Source: Calonectria ilicicola (Eukaryota > Ascomycota > Sordariomycetes > Hypocreales > Nectriaceae). From it: DNA of 64,000 bases. Made by a program: the position numbers and the translations under genes. The stretch's first letter is position 1. Each line of letters opens with the position of its first letter. The stretch is from contig CP085833.1 of NCBI GenBank assembly GCA_020809705.1, positions 4,836,001 through 4,900,000 of the forward strand, given 5' to 3'. The notes beneath the pieces were generated by a model. It ran no database searches. It saw only the letters and a program-made list of their open reading frames with translations, and was not told the origin of the DNA. This document shows, piece by piece, positions 53,250 through 63,612 of the stretch.

Positions 53250-53953
53250 TGTAAGTGAATATGAAGGATGTGAAAAATGTGAATGATGATGAACGATGAG
53301 GCAAAGGTGCCGCGAGGGCCCCTTTATATATTCAATTCCGCTGCCAACTCTGCCTCGCCAGCTCCACTTACTACCCGGCTTCAGCTAATGTAATGATAGG
53401 CCACTGATGTGCTCTGCTGAAGCATTAGTCCCAGTCGTGGCGCATGTACCATACAATGTTACGCCCATCACGGCTCGATTAACCGGACTATGACGTACAA
53501 TCGGGGCTTGCCGGATAATCAGTTTGAGCCTACTGTATTGACCCTTGCCAGGACGATCTCATGACTGCCAGGACAACAGCTTAGAGCCAATAATTTCGGC
53601 CAACAGGCCTTTTAAGTAGGCTGAGTAGCAAGAACAGGTCGTTTGAAAGGCCGGCTGAAAGGCAGGATAGAATCTCAACCTTGTGAAGGTCGTGTTGCTG
53701 CCAATCAAGAAGCTCCTACTGGATACTGAGCCATACATAACCGCCAATGGGCCAACCGGCATTGCACCCGGAGTCATGATAAGGCTTATTGTGGTCTGTG
53801 GAAACGAAAGCTTACACAGCACAGCCGCAGTGGAATAAAGAGATGAGTTTTTATTACGCAATCATTTCAACGCTCGATCACATATAAGAGAGCCACACTA
53901 CCTCTTTACCTCAACATTCATCATTCAATCTATTCATAGACCTACGACTCGCT
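53250..53953. other. Divergent intergenic region
   Basis: Promoters on both sides. A 100-codon minus-strand frame (53861-53559) has no family support. No repeat is seen. Confidence 0.4.
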
Positions 53954-54548
53954 ATGTCCGGACCAAAGATTCAACTCTGCTACCAGACCATTCGTCGTCA
54001 TTGCGAAGAGAATGTATCATTTGCCATCCACCGGGTGTTAGATGACATAAGGTTGCGTTGCAAGACTTTCAATATTGAGCGGAGCTTTGGAACCCAATGC
54101 AATAAGTGTTTGGAACAAGACAAACCTAATTTTATTAGTGGAAGCTGCGGTATGAACTCACTTCTGCTATCAATTTTCGAAGCTTATTTATCTAGGTCAC
54201 ATCATTTGTTCCGAGTGTTGGTTGCAAGATACAACGAGGTCGAAGTCAATATGCCCTCATTGCTTTAAACCTTATGATTGGTCGATCTTGGAAACCTCAC
54301 ACATCTCCCCTCAATCAGAAATAGTTTTATTGGATCCCACAATAGCTGCTTTCGCCATATGCAGTACATATCCTGACAACGAGGATGCCGTCGACGCTCT
54401 CGACCAAGCTTGGGCAGCAGGGGCCGATGTCCGAGCAAACTATATCGTAATCACATTAGGAAACGGGGAAGAACAGACAGTGTCGCTGCTAGACATTACA
54501 AGAGCTCGAGGACACACAAATACAACGAGCTATCTTGTTGAACTATGA
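53954..54548 (+). CDS. RING-finger protein, two exons
   Basis: Exons 53954-54149 and 54196-54548, intron GTATGA..TATCTAG (46 nt); 182 residues. Splicing brings together CNKCLEQDKPNFISGSCGHI and ICSECW..CPHCFKPYDW, a C3HC4-type RING (C-x2-C...C-x-H-x2-C-x2-C...C-x2-C). Neither open frame alone contains the full finger. The N-terminal 50 residues are helical and charged. The C-terminal part (ALDQAWAAGADVRANYIVI, SLLDITRARGHTNTTSYLVE) resembles one ankyrin-like pair. A small E3 ligase is inferred. Confidence 0.75.
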
Positions 54549-54763
54549 AAGGAAGCGAATAAGAGACTTTTCGAACACGGGCGGCTTCATGAATAACGCA
54601 GAGAATGCGACATTTAGGATTGATAAAATAGGATTATGGATGAGGATGAAGCTTATTGTTGTCTAAACTACTTCTCAGCATCAGAAAATATCAATCTCCA
54701 ACAACGTCCATATCTCATCAGCTCCCTATCTACTTCTCCAAGCTCTATCATAGAATCCGAGAT

Positions 54764-55816
54764 TTAATAATTATTGATATACCGGCGGCTCTTTGTAGCG
54801 GCGGTATTAATGGCAAAAGCCATGGTTGTGCCATTAGCACACTGTGTGCCCCGAGCCATTTGCATAGGAACAGACCACAGGCCAGCCGCGCAGCGCTGAA
54901 ACAGAACATTATCAATACAGTTCCATTCACCCTCTTTATTGCAAGCACTGCCAGTCTTGAAACCTTGACTGGAACCAAGAGCGCGATTTGTGGGAGTCGG
55001 GACACTGTTCTCAGACTGGGAGATAGCAATGAAAATAGCACCACGGCTAGAGCTATTTGAGGTGGGGGTTGGCGTAGCAGAAGGCTTGGTTGACTGGTCG
55101 TATGGTACAGCCGCAGTAGTCAAATCGGTTCCCTTATTATCAGGAGCGCTGGCGCATGTGCCATCCGGAGGGGATGTATTGGATGAATCACGAGAAACAT
55201 CTTGACCAGGATTGGGAAAAACCACATCAAAGCCCGCTTTGGTAATGCAGCCATTGCCTATATTTGCCACAAACATAGAGGGCCGATTGCCAAGACCTGA
55301 GGTTCGCCGGCGGGAGCCTCCAGTGATGTCTACTGCGGCACAGTTCATGTACATCTCACGGTTTCCGATGTTATTGAACCAAGACCAGGCAAATACTGCT
55401 TCACCAGTAGGAGTATCGCTCGGGATAGTAAAATCGTAAGATGAGATGCCAAACGTAGGACAGTTCCCAATATATGAATGAATGACTTTCCAAGTGCTGC
55501 CCTTATCGAAAGACAATGATGCCTGGCAGCTACCTCCGCCGTGAGGCACGGTGCCATTGATAGTCATTTCATAATTATTGCCAGCCTGAAAGCTGGCGGT
55601 GGCCTTTCCTTTGGAGGTGCCAAGGAGGTCCAGGTGCCCTTTGCATGGAAAGTCGGTGCCGGCCGCGTCGAGAGGGGATCTCATGTTATAGTCGATATCG
55701 CCTTCGGTGTATGGATTTGACTTGGATTTGAACGGAGGAGGGAAAACCATTTCCATATGTGCTTGAGCCAAGCTTGCAAGATAGTAAATGACAGAGAGGA
55801 ATTGAAGGAGCTTCAT
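54764..55816 (-). CDS. AA11-type lytic polysaccharide monooxygenase
   Basis: 350 codons, ATG 55816. Signal peptide MKLLQFLSVIYYLASLAQA is cut before His20, which becomes the N-terminal copper-brace histidine (HMEMVFPPPFKSKSNPY). The second brace histidine is in VPHGGGSCQ. The axial Tyr/GNREMYMNCAAVDI block and SYIGNCPTFGISSYDFTIPS are diagnostic of AA11. A Ser/Thr/Pro linker joins the catalytic domain to a C-terminal module (about 290-340: FKTGSACNKEGEWNC, FQRCAAGLW) like the X278 chitin-binding module of AA11 enzymes. It oxidatively cleaves chitin outside the cell in known members. All key residues visible by eye are intact. The last residues overlap no other gene. Confidence 0.9.
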   Translation of the reverse strand: MKLLQFLSVIYYLASLAQAHMEMVFPPPFKSKSNPYTEGDIDYNMRSPLDAAGTDFPCKGHLDLLGTSKGKATASFQAGNNYEMTINGTVPHGGGSCQASLSFDKGSTWKVIHSYIGNCPTFGISSYDFTIPSDTPTGEAVFAWSWFNNIGNREMYMNCAAVDITGGSRRRTSGLGNRPSMFVANIGNGCITKAGFDVVFPNPGQDVSRDSSNTSPPDGTCASAPDNKGTDLTTAAVPYDQSTKPSATPTPTSNSSSRGAIFIAISQSENSVPTPTNRALGSSQGFKTGSACNKEGEWNCIDNVLFQRCAAGLWSVPMQMARGTQCANGTTMAFAINTAATKSRRYINNY

Positions 55817-56429
55817 TGTGATCTGAATGTGGGGTATTATTTCTAAGAAGAATTGCAGGGGATATAATAGCCTAAGTGCAAATTTATCAATTAGAATTAT
55901 TTATTCTAGCTTTTAAGTGGTTTACTTTGAGGTGGCTTACTTTAAGGCAGCTTACTTTAATATTAGCAGTAGGTGGTTGGTTATTTATGCTAGCATTTAA
56001 ACAAGATTACAGTGACGGGGGTAATAGTAATTCTATTTTAGAAAAAAAAACAAGGGAAAATAAAACATCACAAGGTAATATAAAACTCAAAATAATTTCC
56101 AAATCAATGCTTGCATTCAATCCAATTTGTATCTAACAGCATAGTAGGGAAACTTAGGCCAGCCCTACACAACACAAGGTACCTGCCCGGTAAAATGTCG
56201 GTTAATACAACGCACACTAAAGCGTGCTAGCCTATTCCTTCTCTAAAGTACCCACGGTGAAGTGTCTATATCTTTACTCTGAAGAAATCAATTGCCTTTG
56301 GTGTTGAGACCATCGGCGTTTAAACCCAGCCCCGGTGTTGCAAGTCCGGTCGAGTAATTTACCTTGACCTCCCATCCTATCAATCGCCCCCCTGATTTGA
56401 AATCGTAACCAAGCGTAATTTAGCCCCAA
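55817..56429. other. Intergenic stretch
   Basis: Promoter of the LPMO gene on the left; an 86-codon plus frame at 55876 begins with GTG and is not a gene. Nothing else is seen. Confidence 0.4.
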
Positions 56430-57716
56430 TCAGTGCGTATCTTCAGTTGGAGTTTCTGCTTCTTTTAAGCCCTGACACATTGACCGACCACTCTCGGCCC
56501 GGCTTCTGAGGTTACTGTTGCTTCCAGACGAAAGTTCGAGCCATACGAGTGCCTCTTTGTACATGTCCTCCGCCTCTTTCAGTTTTCCAAGCCCCCTATG
56601 AGCGTCGGCAAGAGAAACCATAGAACCGGCTATGTGAGGGTCTTGCTGGTCATGCCTATACCCCAATGCTACCTCGGAGAAGATTTTGGCGCGTTTAAAA
56701 TTCCCCTCAGAGAGATAGATATCTGCCAAATCCTGCCGAGCATCATTGGCCAACTTGGAGCCCGGGCGGTTGAATTTGGTTTCGTCGTGCACTACTTCAG
56801 CATAAATGCATTTAGCGAGGATAAGATCACCCATCTTACAGTGAGAAAATGCCTTCCAGAATTTGGATTTCTGGATTATTTCATCACCGGGAAGAATATC
56901 AAACCTCTGCAATTCCTCCAAGAAACAGTCGAGCACCCCCAAAGCTTTGAGATACTCGCCATGATAAATGCGACAAACGATCACACTTAAGTTGCATTGC
57001 AAAGTAAGATCATGTATCTCGCCGAGGGTTGAAATTGCATCCCTCTCTGCCCTGAGTAGCACGTTGAGAGCATCGCCATCCTTCAGATCTCTGAGAAGCT
57101 TCCCCAGTGTGAGCCGTGCAAGGATCGTATCAATAAGATAGGAATTGGATTGTTTCTCCGCTTGTTTGAGGGCTGCTTCTAGTATCAAGCGAGCGTCAGG
57201 AAGATTATGGGAGGTTTTGATATAAAGGGTCGCAAGCTTTTCTGCAGCCTCGATAGACGTTGGGCATCCTGTTTCCCATGCAGTCTGATAGTAAAATTTA
57301 ACCAAATTGAAGTCCGTATTTGAATCCCCAAGACATATCCAATAAAAGCAAGACAAATTGCATTCAGACTTCTCACAGTCTTTCAGTATATTGCTGGCTT
57401 TGGAAAAGAGGCATTGGGCTTCAATTAAAAAGTTCAGAGCTTTCCCAGCGTCTTTTTCCTCTTTGGATAGGCGAAGTAGATACGATCCCAGGCTGTATTC
57501 GAGAAGAGATTTGGCATGCTCATCAAGAGGAACTTCGACTTCATCGCGCTCACTAGTCTTGATACGCAATGTGTTCCTCTGCAACATGGATTTGACGTCA
57601 TTTTGAGCATCCTCCAAAGTGACATGTTTTGACAATAAGATGTAAAAATAATCGCGAATCCAATCATTCCATAGGTTGTGACCTAGCTGGTCGGCGGCTT
57701 GCTGTTTGTCTGCCAT
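56430..57716 (-). CDS. TPR protein, kinesin-light-chain-like repeats
   Basis: 428 codons, ATG 57716 (MADKQQAADQLGHNLW). Helical pairs of TPR type fill about residues 70-415. Clear ones: EAAEKLATLYIKTSHNLPDA, ARLTLGKLLRDLKDGDALNV, DARQDLADIYLSEGNFKRAK, MVSLADAHRGLGKLKEAEDM followed by YKEALVWLEL. Spacing of about 40-45 residues fits the kinesin-light-chain or NLR-tail TPR class. No nucleotide-binding domain precedes them, so it is a stand-alone repeat protein or a derived NLR fragment. Intact and not RIP-affected, unlike the TPRs at 30.6-31.4 kb. Confidence 0.75.
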   Translation of the reverse strand: MADKQQAADQLGHNLWNDWIRDYFYILLSKHVTLEDAQNDVKSMLQRNTLRIKTSERDEVEVPLDEHAKSLLEYSLGSYLLRLSKEEKDAGKALNFLIEAQCLFSKASNILKDCEKSECNLSCFYWICLGDSNTDFNLVKFYYQTAWETGCPTSIEAAEKLATLYIKTSHNLPDARLILEAALKQAEKQSNSYLIDTILARLTLGKLLRDLKDGDALNVLLRAERDAISTLGEIHDLTLQCNLSVIVCRIYHGEYLKALGVLDCFLEELQRFDILPGDEIIQKSKFWKAFSHCKMGDLILAKCIYAEVVHDETKFNRPGSKLANDARQDLADIYLSEGNFKRAKIFSEVALGYRHDQQDPHIAGSMVSLADAHRGLGKLKEAEDMYKEALVWLELSSGSNSNLRSRAESGRSMCQGLKEAETPTEDTH

Positions 57717-58240
57717 GATGGATGTGTGGTGTACTTGGATGTTTGGGATTGAAGCTTGAGAGGGGAGACGCTGGCTTTAAGGTACGACGATTCGCCAGCT
57801 AACAACGCTAAAATCTTGCGGGTGGCTTCCTATTTCTGACGTATCGTAATCAAGCGATCCTTGACTATGGCACTAATCTTGTAACACTGAGCACCGAGGT
57901 GGATACTAGCGGCCAGGCCTGGAACTTGGCAGTTGCCTGCCTGCATGTTCACTCGAATAAGAAATCCATGCCGATATAACCGCGGTGGTGTTCTTGGCAC
58001 CAGGACCGCTGTTGCCGGCTTAATATAGAAATGATTTATGATAACACCGTAGTCTGATAGAGATGTGGGACTGAAATAGTCACTGTACAATCGTTGTGCA
58101 GAACTGAGCGAGTATCTTCATTTGCAAATAATAGAAGATTCTAAGATATAGAATAATCAAATCAAAAAGGCAGCCTCTAAATATGTAAATCACCTTGTCC
58201 TACAGCTGTCTACATTATCTAAACTGTGAAAAGAGCCTGT
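57717..58240. other. Intergenic stretch
   Basis: Promoter of the TPR gene and 3' flank of the asparaginase-like gene; nothing else is seen. Confidence 0.35.
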
Positions 58241-59284
58241 TTAGAGTTTAGACTTCTGTGGCATTCTGCCCTCGAATATGCATTGAATCCTCTCCTTGCT
58301 ACTGTGGAGTACCATTAGGAGTGTCATCAAAGTTGCAGCCTTACGAGGGCTGAGAAAGCCTGCACTGATAGCACCCTTTATATTGTGCGGCTTACAGAAA
58401 CCTCGTGCTGAGGTGACCACCACAATAATAAGATCCTCCTCCCCTTGTGTCTTTCTTCTCATATTCTCTTCTTCTATAGCCTCCTCGAGAAGCTCGGACA
58501 CATATCCAGAAGCTGAAGCATCAAGGACGATTGCGTCAGCACCCGAGTGAGTCGGAACCCCGGGGTAAATAGCTTCCTGAAATCGTTTTACCGAATGCTC
58601 TTGGGTAGCTTGTACTATGGCCACATCAGGGATCATTTCAGGGCAGGTAAGCATGAAAATATCATGATAGTAGTCTGGAAATGGTCGTGCTGGTGTAGTA
58701 TTGAATCTGGGCTCAAAGCCAACGAATGTTCCCAATGGTCCCGACACTGGAGCTTCAAATGCAGAAACCTTATTTGCATTGACCTTGATAGCGTATCTTG
58801 CAAGAAAAAACTCCTCCCCAGAAACAACCAATGCGTCGCGGCCTCTGCTTTTATCATGAATAGCTAAAGAGAGTCCGTGGATGAGATTCATTGGGCCATC
58901 TGGGAATGCAGCTGTGCTTGGTCGGATAGCACTCACGAAAACAATAGCTTTTCTCGTATTCGTCGTACAATCAACGAAAAAAGACATTTCTTCTTGGAGA
59001 TCAGAACCGCCTATAACAACTACTCCGTATATGTCGCTACGGAGAGTATAGCTTGTGACACGATTCGAAACATCCCATCGTGTCTTGAAGCGAGTATTGG
59101 TGCTATCTTCATTCGAGAACTCATCCCATTGAATGTCGACGTCGATGAAAGGTGTGACCAATGCCATCAACTTAGGAATATCGATCGAGCTGGCGATACT
59201 ATACTCGGTAGGGTCACGGGGGTCTGAGCCGTGTTGAAAGAATGTGCCCCCAAGTATCACAACAGCTACCTTGGGCCGAGCCAT
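58241..59284 (-). CDS. L-asparaginase-like protein ending in SKL
   Basis: Start at ATG 59284 (MARPKVAVVILGGTF), 347 residues. The frame stays open to 59464, but that extension is unlike the family. GGT (12-14) carries the first catalytic Thr. GVVVIGGSDLQEEM (87-100) corresponds to the G-x-V-V-x-H-G-T-D-T block, with T replaced by Ser94 and Asp95 kept. SAIRPSTAAFPDGPMNLIHG matches the R-P-x-x-x-x-A-D-G-x-N-L motif. AIKVNANKVSAFEAPVSGPL matches the T-K-x-N...A-F-x-x-x-x-G-P-L region, with Lys167 in place. It should hydrolyse asparagine or a related amide, if the T-to-S change is tolerated. No signal peptide. The last three residues are SKL, a canonical peroxisomal PTS1 signal, unusual for this family. 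Confidence 0.75.
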   Translation of the reverse strand: MARPKVAVVILGGTFFQHGSDPRDPTEYSIASSIDIPKLMALVTPFIDVDIQWDEFSNEDSTNTRFKTRWDVSNRVTSYTLRSDIYGVVVIGGSDLQEEMSFFVDCTTNTRKAIVFVSAIRPSTAAFPDGPMNLIHGLSLAIHDKSRGRDALVVSGEEFFLARYAIKVNANKVSAFEAPVSGPLGTFVGFEPRFNTTPARPFPDYYHDIFMLTCPEMIPDVAIVQATQEHSVKRFQEAIYPGVPTHSGADAIVLDASASGYVSELLEEAIEEENMRRKTQGEEDLIIVVVTSARGFCKPHNIKGAISAGFLSPRKAATLMTLLMVLHSSKERIQCIFEGRMPQKSKL

Positions 59285-59519
59285 TGTACGTCCTGGTTGT
59301 TTTGTTGTATTCGGTACTTGTTGAAGATTTGAAGAAGCACAAAAAATTTCCCATATGTATACATACTTGGTTTCATTGGCTGTAGTGCATCCATTTTGTC
59401 TGGATGGCAAGGTAACCGACCTGCAGCAGCTGATGAGACGAGACCTTCCGCGATGACGTGTCAATACATCGCCCCAGCGTCTCAGGCAAACTTCTTTCTG
59501 GACAAAGCGTAGTATTCCG

Positions 59520-60375
59520 CTAGAAACCTTGACGCCACTGACATTTCTTGAATCAGCTGAAGCCGGAGATATGATCCGCGACGTGAGACAGCGTGAGAAG
59601 GGTGCTGTGCAAGGGGACAGATCCAGCAGATTACCACTCTAATACTGAATAGGCAAACCTCGGAATTTTAGCGGCTTATTCTGAGATCCCTATCTGGGTC
59701 AGACCTGGTCTCGTAGATGCCGTAGGCAAACTTAGCGCCGTTTATCTGCAACATACCGTATTAATCTGCTGAGGGCGGAGAAATGGTCCGCCTTGTATGG
59801 GATTGTGGGAGGAGATAGCGCTGTGCAAGGGTGGCACTGATCCAATAAATAACCACCCTAACCCTGAATAGGAAGACCTCGAAATTTTAGCTGCTTGTCC
59901 TGATGCGCCCCCCCTGAGACTTGGTTTCGTAGCTGCCGTAGGCAGATTTAGTGCTATTGATATGCGACATGCTTTCCCAATCAGCCGAAGACGGACACGG
60001 TCTGCAGTGCGTAGGATTGCGAGAGGAGGAGAGTGCTATGCAAGGGTGCGGATCCGCTAAATAACGACTTTAGTACTAAACAGGAAGACCTCGAAATTCT
60101 AGCCACTTATCCTGGTGCCTCGAGGTGGCGTCTCCGGCTTGGCGGCCCAGGTGGGATCGTCCATGCCCAACTTTCTGTCAAGTTACGTCCAGCTACCCGA
60201 ATGGGTCCAAGTAAGTTCAAAGCTAAAATCATGCCGCGTGTTGGCTAAGAGAATGCGGAAGTGTTCCGTGTGGTGTTGATCAGCTAGGGCAACAGTAGCT
60301 CACAACGTCAAAACGGCAGGGTTACATCTCACGAATTTCCACTAACACAAAATAGGCAACCTCGAAATTTTAGCC
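59520..60375 (+). repeat. Loose tandem array of a 200-270-bp degenerate repeat
   Basis: Four units, each ending in [GA]GG[AC]A[AG]ACCTCG[AG]AATTTTAGC or a close variant (59651-59672, 59870-59891, 60082-60103, 60353-60375). Units share an upstream track: a Y/R-rich GCAAGGG-G, GATCC, an AA[TA]AACCACCCTAATAC-like segment, then the core; downstream a GTAG-TGCCGTAGGCA segment recurs in units 1-2. A fragment outside the array is at 62220-62275, and the cores at 2399 and 6250 belong too. All copies point the same way. Origin unknown; probably an old mobile element. Confidence 0.7.
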
Positions 60376-60399
60376 ATCCTGCCCCAGCCATTGTTGGCC

Positions 60400-60778
60400 G
60401 AGACCTGGTTGTATGACATGTCGCGCAAAGATGGCTGAAGTTGATTGGGTATGTTTGACCGAAAACAAGAATCAAAGCTCATCGAGGGTGCTGCTAACCG
60501 CTGCGATATCCCGAGGCCCTGATGAGAAAAGAGCAAACAATGCTAGCCCCCCTTCTCGGAGGCATCAAGGGTCATCGACGGTAATACCTAACCTTTTCAA
60601 GATATCCGCGGTCCGATGGCTGATGACCCCTTCCACCAACCGCCCTGGCCTACTGCCCCTTAATCCTTGTTATCTTTGGTTGCCTTTTCATATGAGGTAC
60701 CATCCGCCTCATTCTGTTCGCGAACCATCCCATCACTCACCGCCAACTGCACCGTCCTTTACCCAAGAAAGCGTCGCA
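60400..60778. promoter_or_regulatory. Upstream region of the next gene, with a duplicated segment
   Basis: About 100 bases at 60560-60665 (AAGATATCCGCGGTCCGATG..CACCAACCGCCCTGGCC) recur, diverged, at 61930-62025. Confidence 0.5.
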
Positions 60779-61661
60779 ATGAATAAAATGCAATTGTCGG
60801 TGCACCACCAAGGTGTTCTTGACGCTAATGCAGCTAATGCAGCGAAAAATCTGCTAAATGAGGAAGCAAGCTATAAGAAGTGGTTGGAAGAGAGGCAAGT
60901 ATGCTTGTTGGAATTGGGTGAAAAATACTAACAAGGATTACAGGCATAAGCATTGGGAACAAGATGTTGGAGTTACTGAATCGGCTGAACTGCTTCAATT
61001 ACCTTCAAGTTTCCTTAATACCAATACAATAGTATTAGAGGCAGGTGCTGGAAATAGTATCTGGGCAAGGTAAGATCTTGTGTCCTCGTACTGGTATTAT
61101 ATTGACAGTCCTAGGGATTTTTTGAAATTAAAATCCAAGCATGTCGCTTCTACGATCGATCAAACATACTTGAACTATATCCACTTAATACAGTTTGAAT
61201 ATGTCCGGGATCTGAAAGCAGTTATTGCTGAATGCTTTCGGTGTAATGAGGTGAGAGGTTGGACCGAGTTTACCTGGATGAGCCCAAGGATTCATGATGA
61301 CGACGATCAATGGGCTTGGAAGCACTGGAAGGTATTTGAAGATGCATATCGCAAAAAGGCTCAACTTAAAAAGGTCACTGAGAAGAAAGTATATCGCCTG
61401 ATGTCTAAGGCGGGCTTCCAAAATCTCAACCAGGTATCGGAATATTTCTATCTTCCAAAAGGGATACGATGCGACCTCTTGGGAGCAATCACATACCCTT
61501 TACAGACGTTGGGCATGGATGAACTCCAAATAAGAGTACTAGCTAAATACATGGATATCCAATTGCTTAACCTAGAATTTGAAAGGTAAGTTTTGGATAC
61601 GATATTGCTGCTAGAAGTACTAACTGTATAAAGAGTAACTATATTCGGGCAACGGTACTAG
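60779..61661 (+). CDS. Orphan protein, four exons, one GC-AG intron
   Basis: Exons 60779-60894, 60944-61069, 61115-61585 and 61634-61661; 246 residues. Intron 1 has donor AG|GCAAGT, a GC-AG intron with branch TACTAAC and TTACAG. GT at 60899 would lead to a stop unless a poor AAG were used. Introns 2 and 3 are GTAAGA..CCTAG and GTAAGT..TACTAAC..TAAAG. If intron 3 is kept, the protein ends at 61589. The chain (MNKMQLSVHHQGVLD..) is Ala/Asn-rich at first. It then holds a Trp-rich charged part (DQWAWKHWKVFEDAYRKKAQ) and a hydrophobic end. No family is recognised. Confidence 0.6.
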
Positions 61662-62698
61662 ACTTTATCTTGTTTGTTTAATGATATATTAAATGTTCTT
61701 GAATTATCTGGATGAGTGAATTTAGCATTGTAGAAAGACAGAATTTGGTCTGGAGCATATAGTAATGTTGCTCTAGGATCAAATAGGCGACCGTGAGTAT
61801 TCGCTGCTCACTTTAACAATGATTCTTGGTCAAGGCCAATGTCACGTAATAGTTCGCATAAGGGTTAAACGGGCGATACTGGAAGCTACATATCTAATGA
61901 GAATATCCGGTCAAAAGGAAGGACCAGGTCTCATCGACGCATCCTAACCTCTTCTAGATATCCGCAGACTGATGGCCGATGGTCTCCTTACACCAACCAC
62001 CCTAGTCTGCTGCGCCTTGATTAACAGAAATAAACCGCAGGAGCCTCATGCAATGACGTGTCGTTGCATCAGCCAAGCATCTCATCGCCTACCATCCGTC
62101 TATCTTGAGGCCACCGACTTGTTTCACTGGTCAGCTGGTGGGGCAGAGATTCGATGTGTTGGTCAGCTCAAGGCAGAGACCCAAAACAAAGCGAGCGAGC
62201 TAGAGAAAATTACGGGGGCCTGGACCCAATAAATTACCGCCCTAATACCAAAAAGGCAAACCTCGAAACTGGGAAAACCTAGACGGGGACCTTGTAACAT
62301 GCCGTGAGCGTATCTCGACGCCACCAACCAACTGCAGGCAGAGTCTGGCCGGTGGCGTGCATGGTCACAGGGACGAGAAAAATTAGAGGAGAGGATGTGC
62401 AGGAGAACCAATCCAATGAATTGGTGGTCTAAAACCAAAAAGGCAATCCGAGAGTTCGATATATCACCACACACGAATTGGGTAGTCAGACACTTAACCG
62501 AGGCTCAGCCCCCCACGATTTTCCACACCAGTACAACGAAAAGGCTTCTGTCTGCAGATTTAGGCGATCAGAAGATGATGTAATACAATGATTCCTTTAT
62601 TGAAATATAAAAGGCATTGAGCCCTATCTATCCACCCAAAGTCACTCCTCCATGCTTTTTCTATTATACAACTTACACCAGCGAATTCACAAAACACA
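61662..62698. other. Intergenic stretch with repeat remnants
   Basis: No supported gene. It contains the diverged duplicate of 60560-60665 at 61930-62025 and the repeat core at 62253-62275. The TATAAAAGGC sequence near 62607 fits the promoter of the next gene. Confidence 0.5.
62253..62275 (+). repeat. Dispersed repeat core, copy 7
   Basis: AAAGGCAAACCTCGAAACTG preceded by AATAAATTACCGCCCTAATA, the same order as in the array at 59520-60375. Confidence 0.55.
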
Positions 62699-63162
62699 AT
62701 GGCCGAAACGGACCCTCAGGTTTATTACGAAGTTAGCGTAAAGCTAGGCTGGGTGCTGGTCCCCAAAGTTCTCGAAGGAACGGAGTATTTGTTCAATCAT
62801 AAGGCTTTGTCACCTGGTAAGTGGAAGTGAAGCCTTTTATACTGGGCATTTGCTAATCTGACATAGCGCTTTGGGAACCCCGCCATCTGATAACAGAGCA
62901 AGACTTTAAAAAGTTTCAACAGCTTTACCAAGATCAAGGAGGCAAAGCAGAATTGCTGGTATGGGATAAATATGATATGGTTCTATTTAAATTTTATGAA
63001 GACTCTATCAAAGGTTGTTTTGGGGGCGGAGATGATGGCGAAGGTGATGGTAAAGGTGATGGTGAAGGTGATGGCGAATCTATATGGACCCCGCGTATGA
63101 TAATCCTTTGCTTCGGGTCTGTTCTAGTATATACTGCAAGACTCCTCCAACTATCTAGTTAG
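62699..63162 (+). CDS. Small tail-anchored protein, two exons
   Basis: Exons 62699-62816 and 62867-63162; intron GTAAGT, branch TTGCTAATC, ACATAG (50 nt), phase 1; 137 residues. The head is a compact soluble domain (MAETDPQVYYEVSVKLGW, EQDFKKFQQLYQDQGGKA). A Gly/Asp/Glu linker from 9-bp repeats (GDGEGDGKGDGEGDGE) and one C-terminal hydrophobic segment (MIILCFGSVLVYTARLLQL) follow, suiting a tail anchor. No family is recognised. Confidence 0.65.
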
Positions 63163-63612
63163 ACTCTACAGCCTCGCCCCATCAATTACAGGTGGGGATA
63201 TAAGTTGCAGGGCATAGGATTGTAGATTAGGATAATATGGATGAGTCATGTTGATTTGTATTTAAGATACAACTAGCAAAATCGCTCTACCAGAATATCC
63301 TCAAAGCTCCTTCAAGTCACAGACAGATGACGCTCAACAACTCTTTGATCTTCATAATTTGCCCAACCAAGAAATAGTCAACTCCATCTTTCATACAGCA
63401 CAATCTAAAGATGAGTTATACATTAGCCTTTGATTATTTTATTCGTGAAGTGCTGATCCTTGCCGTATACCCGCTAAAGCGCTCCGCCGATTTGGCCATT
63501 GTTTTCTCTTCTCTCCAATTCCTCTAGGTATTTAAAGCGTACCCATCCATCAAGTCAGCCCTAAAATTCTTTCTCCTCTAATCAACTTGTATCGACTGAT
63601 TCAGATCAAACA
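63163..63612. promoter_or_regulatory. Intergenic region and promoter of the last gene
   Basis: No gene is seen. TATTTAAAGCG near 63529 is a likely TATA element 85 bases before ATG 63613, followed by a pyrimidine-rich leader. Confidence 0.45.

Noticed and set aside
53559..53861. 100-codon minus-strand frame before the RING gene
   Set aside because: No family, poor codon texture, and it sits in a shared promoter region.
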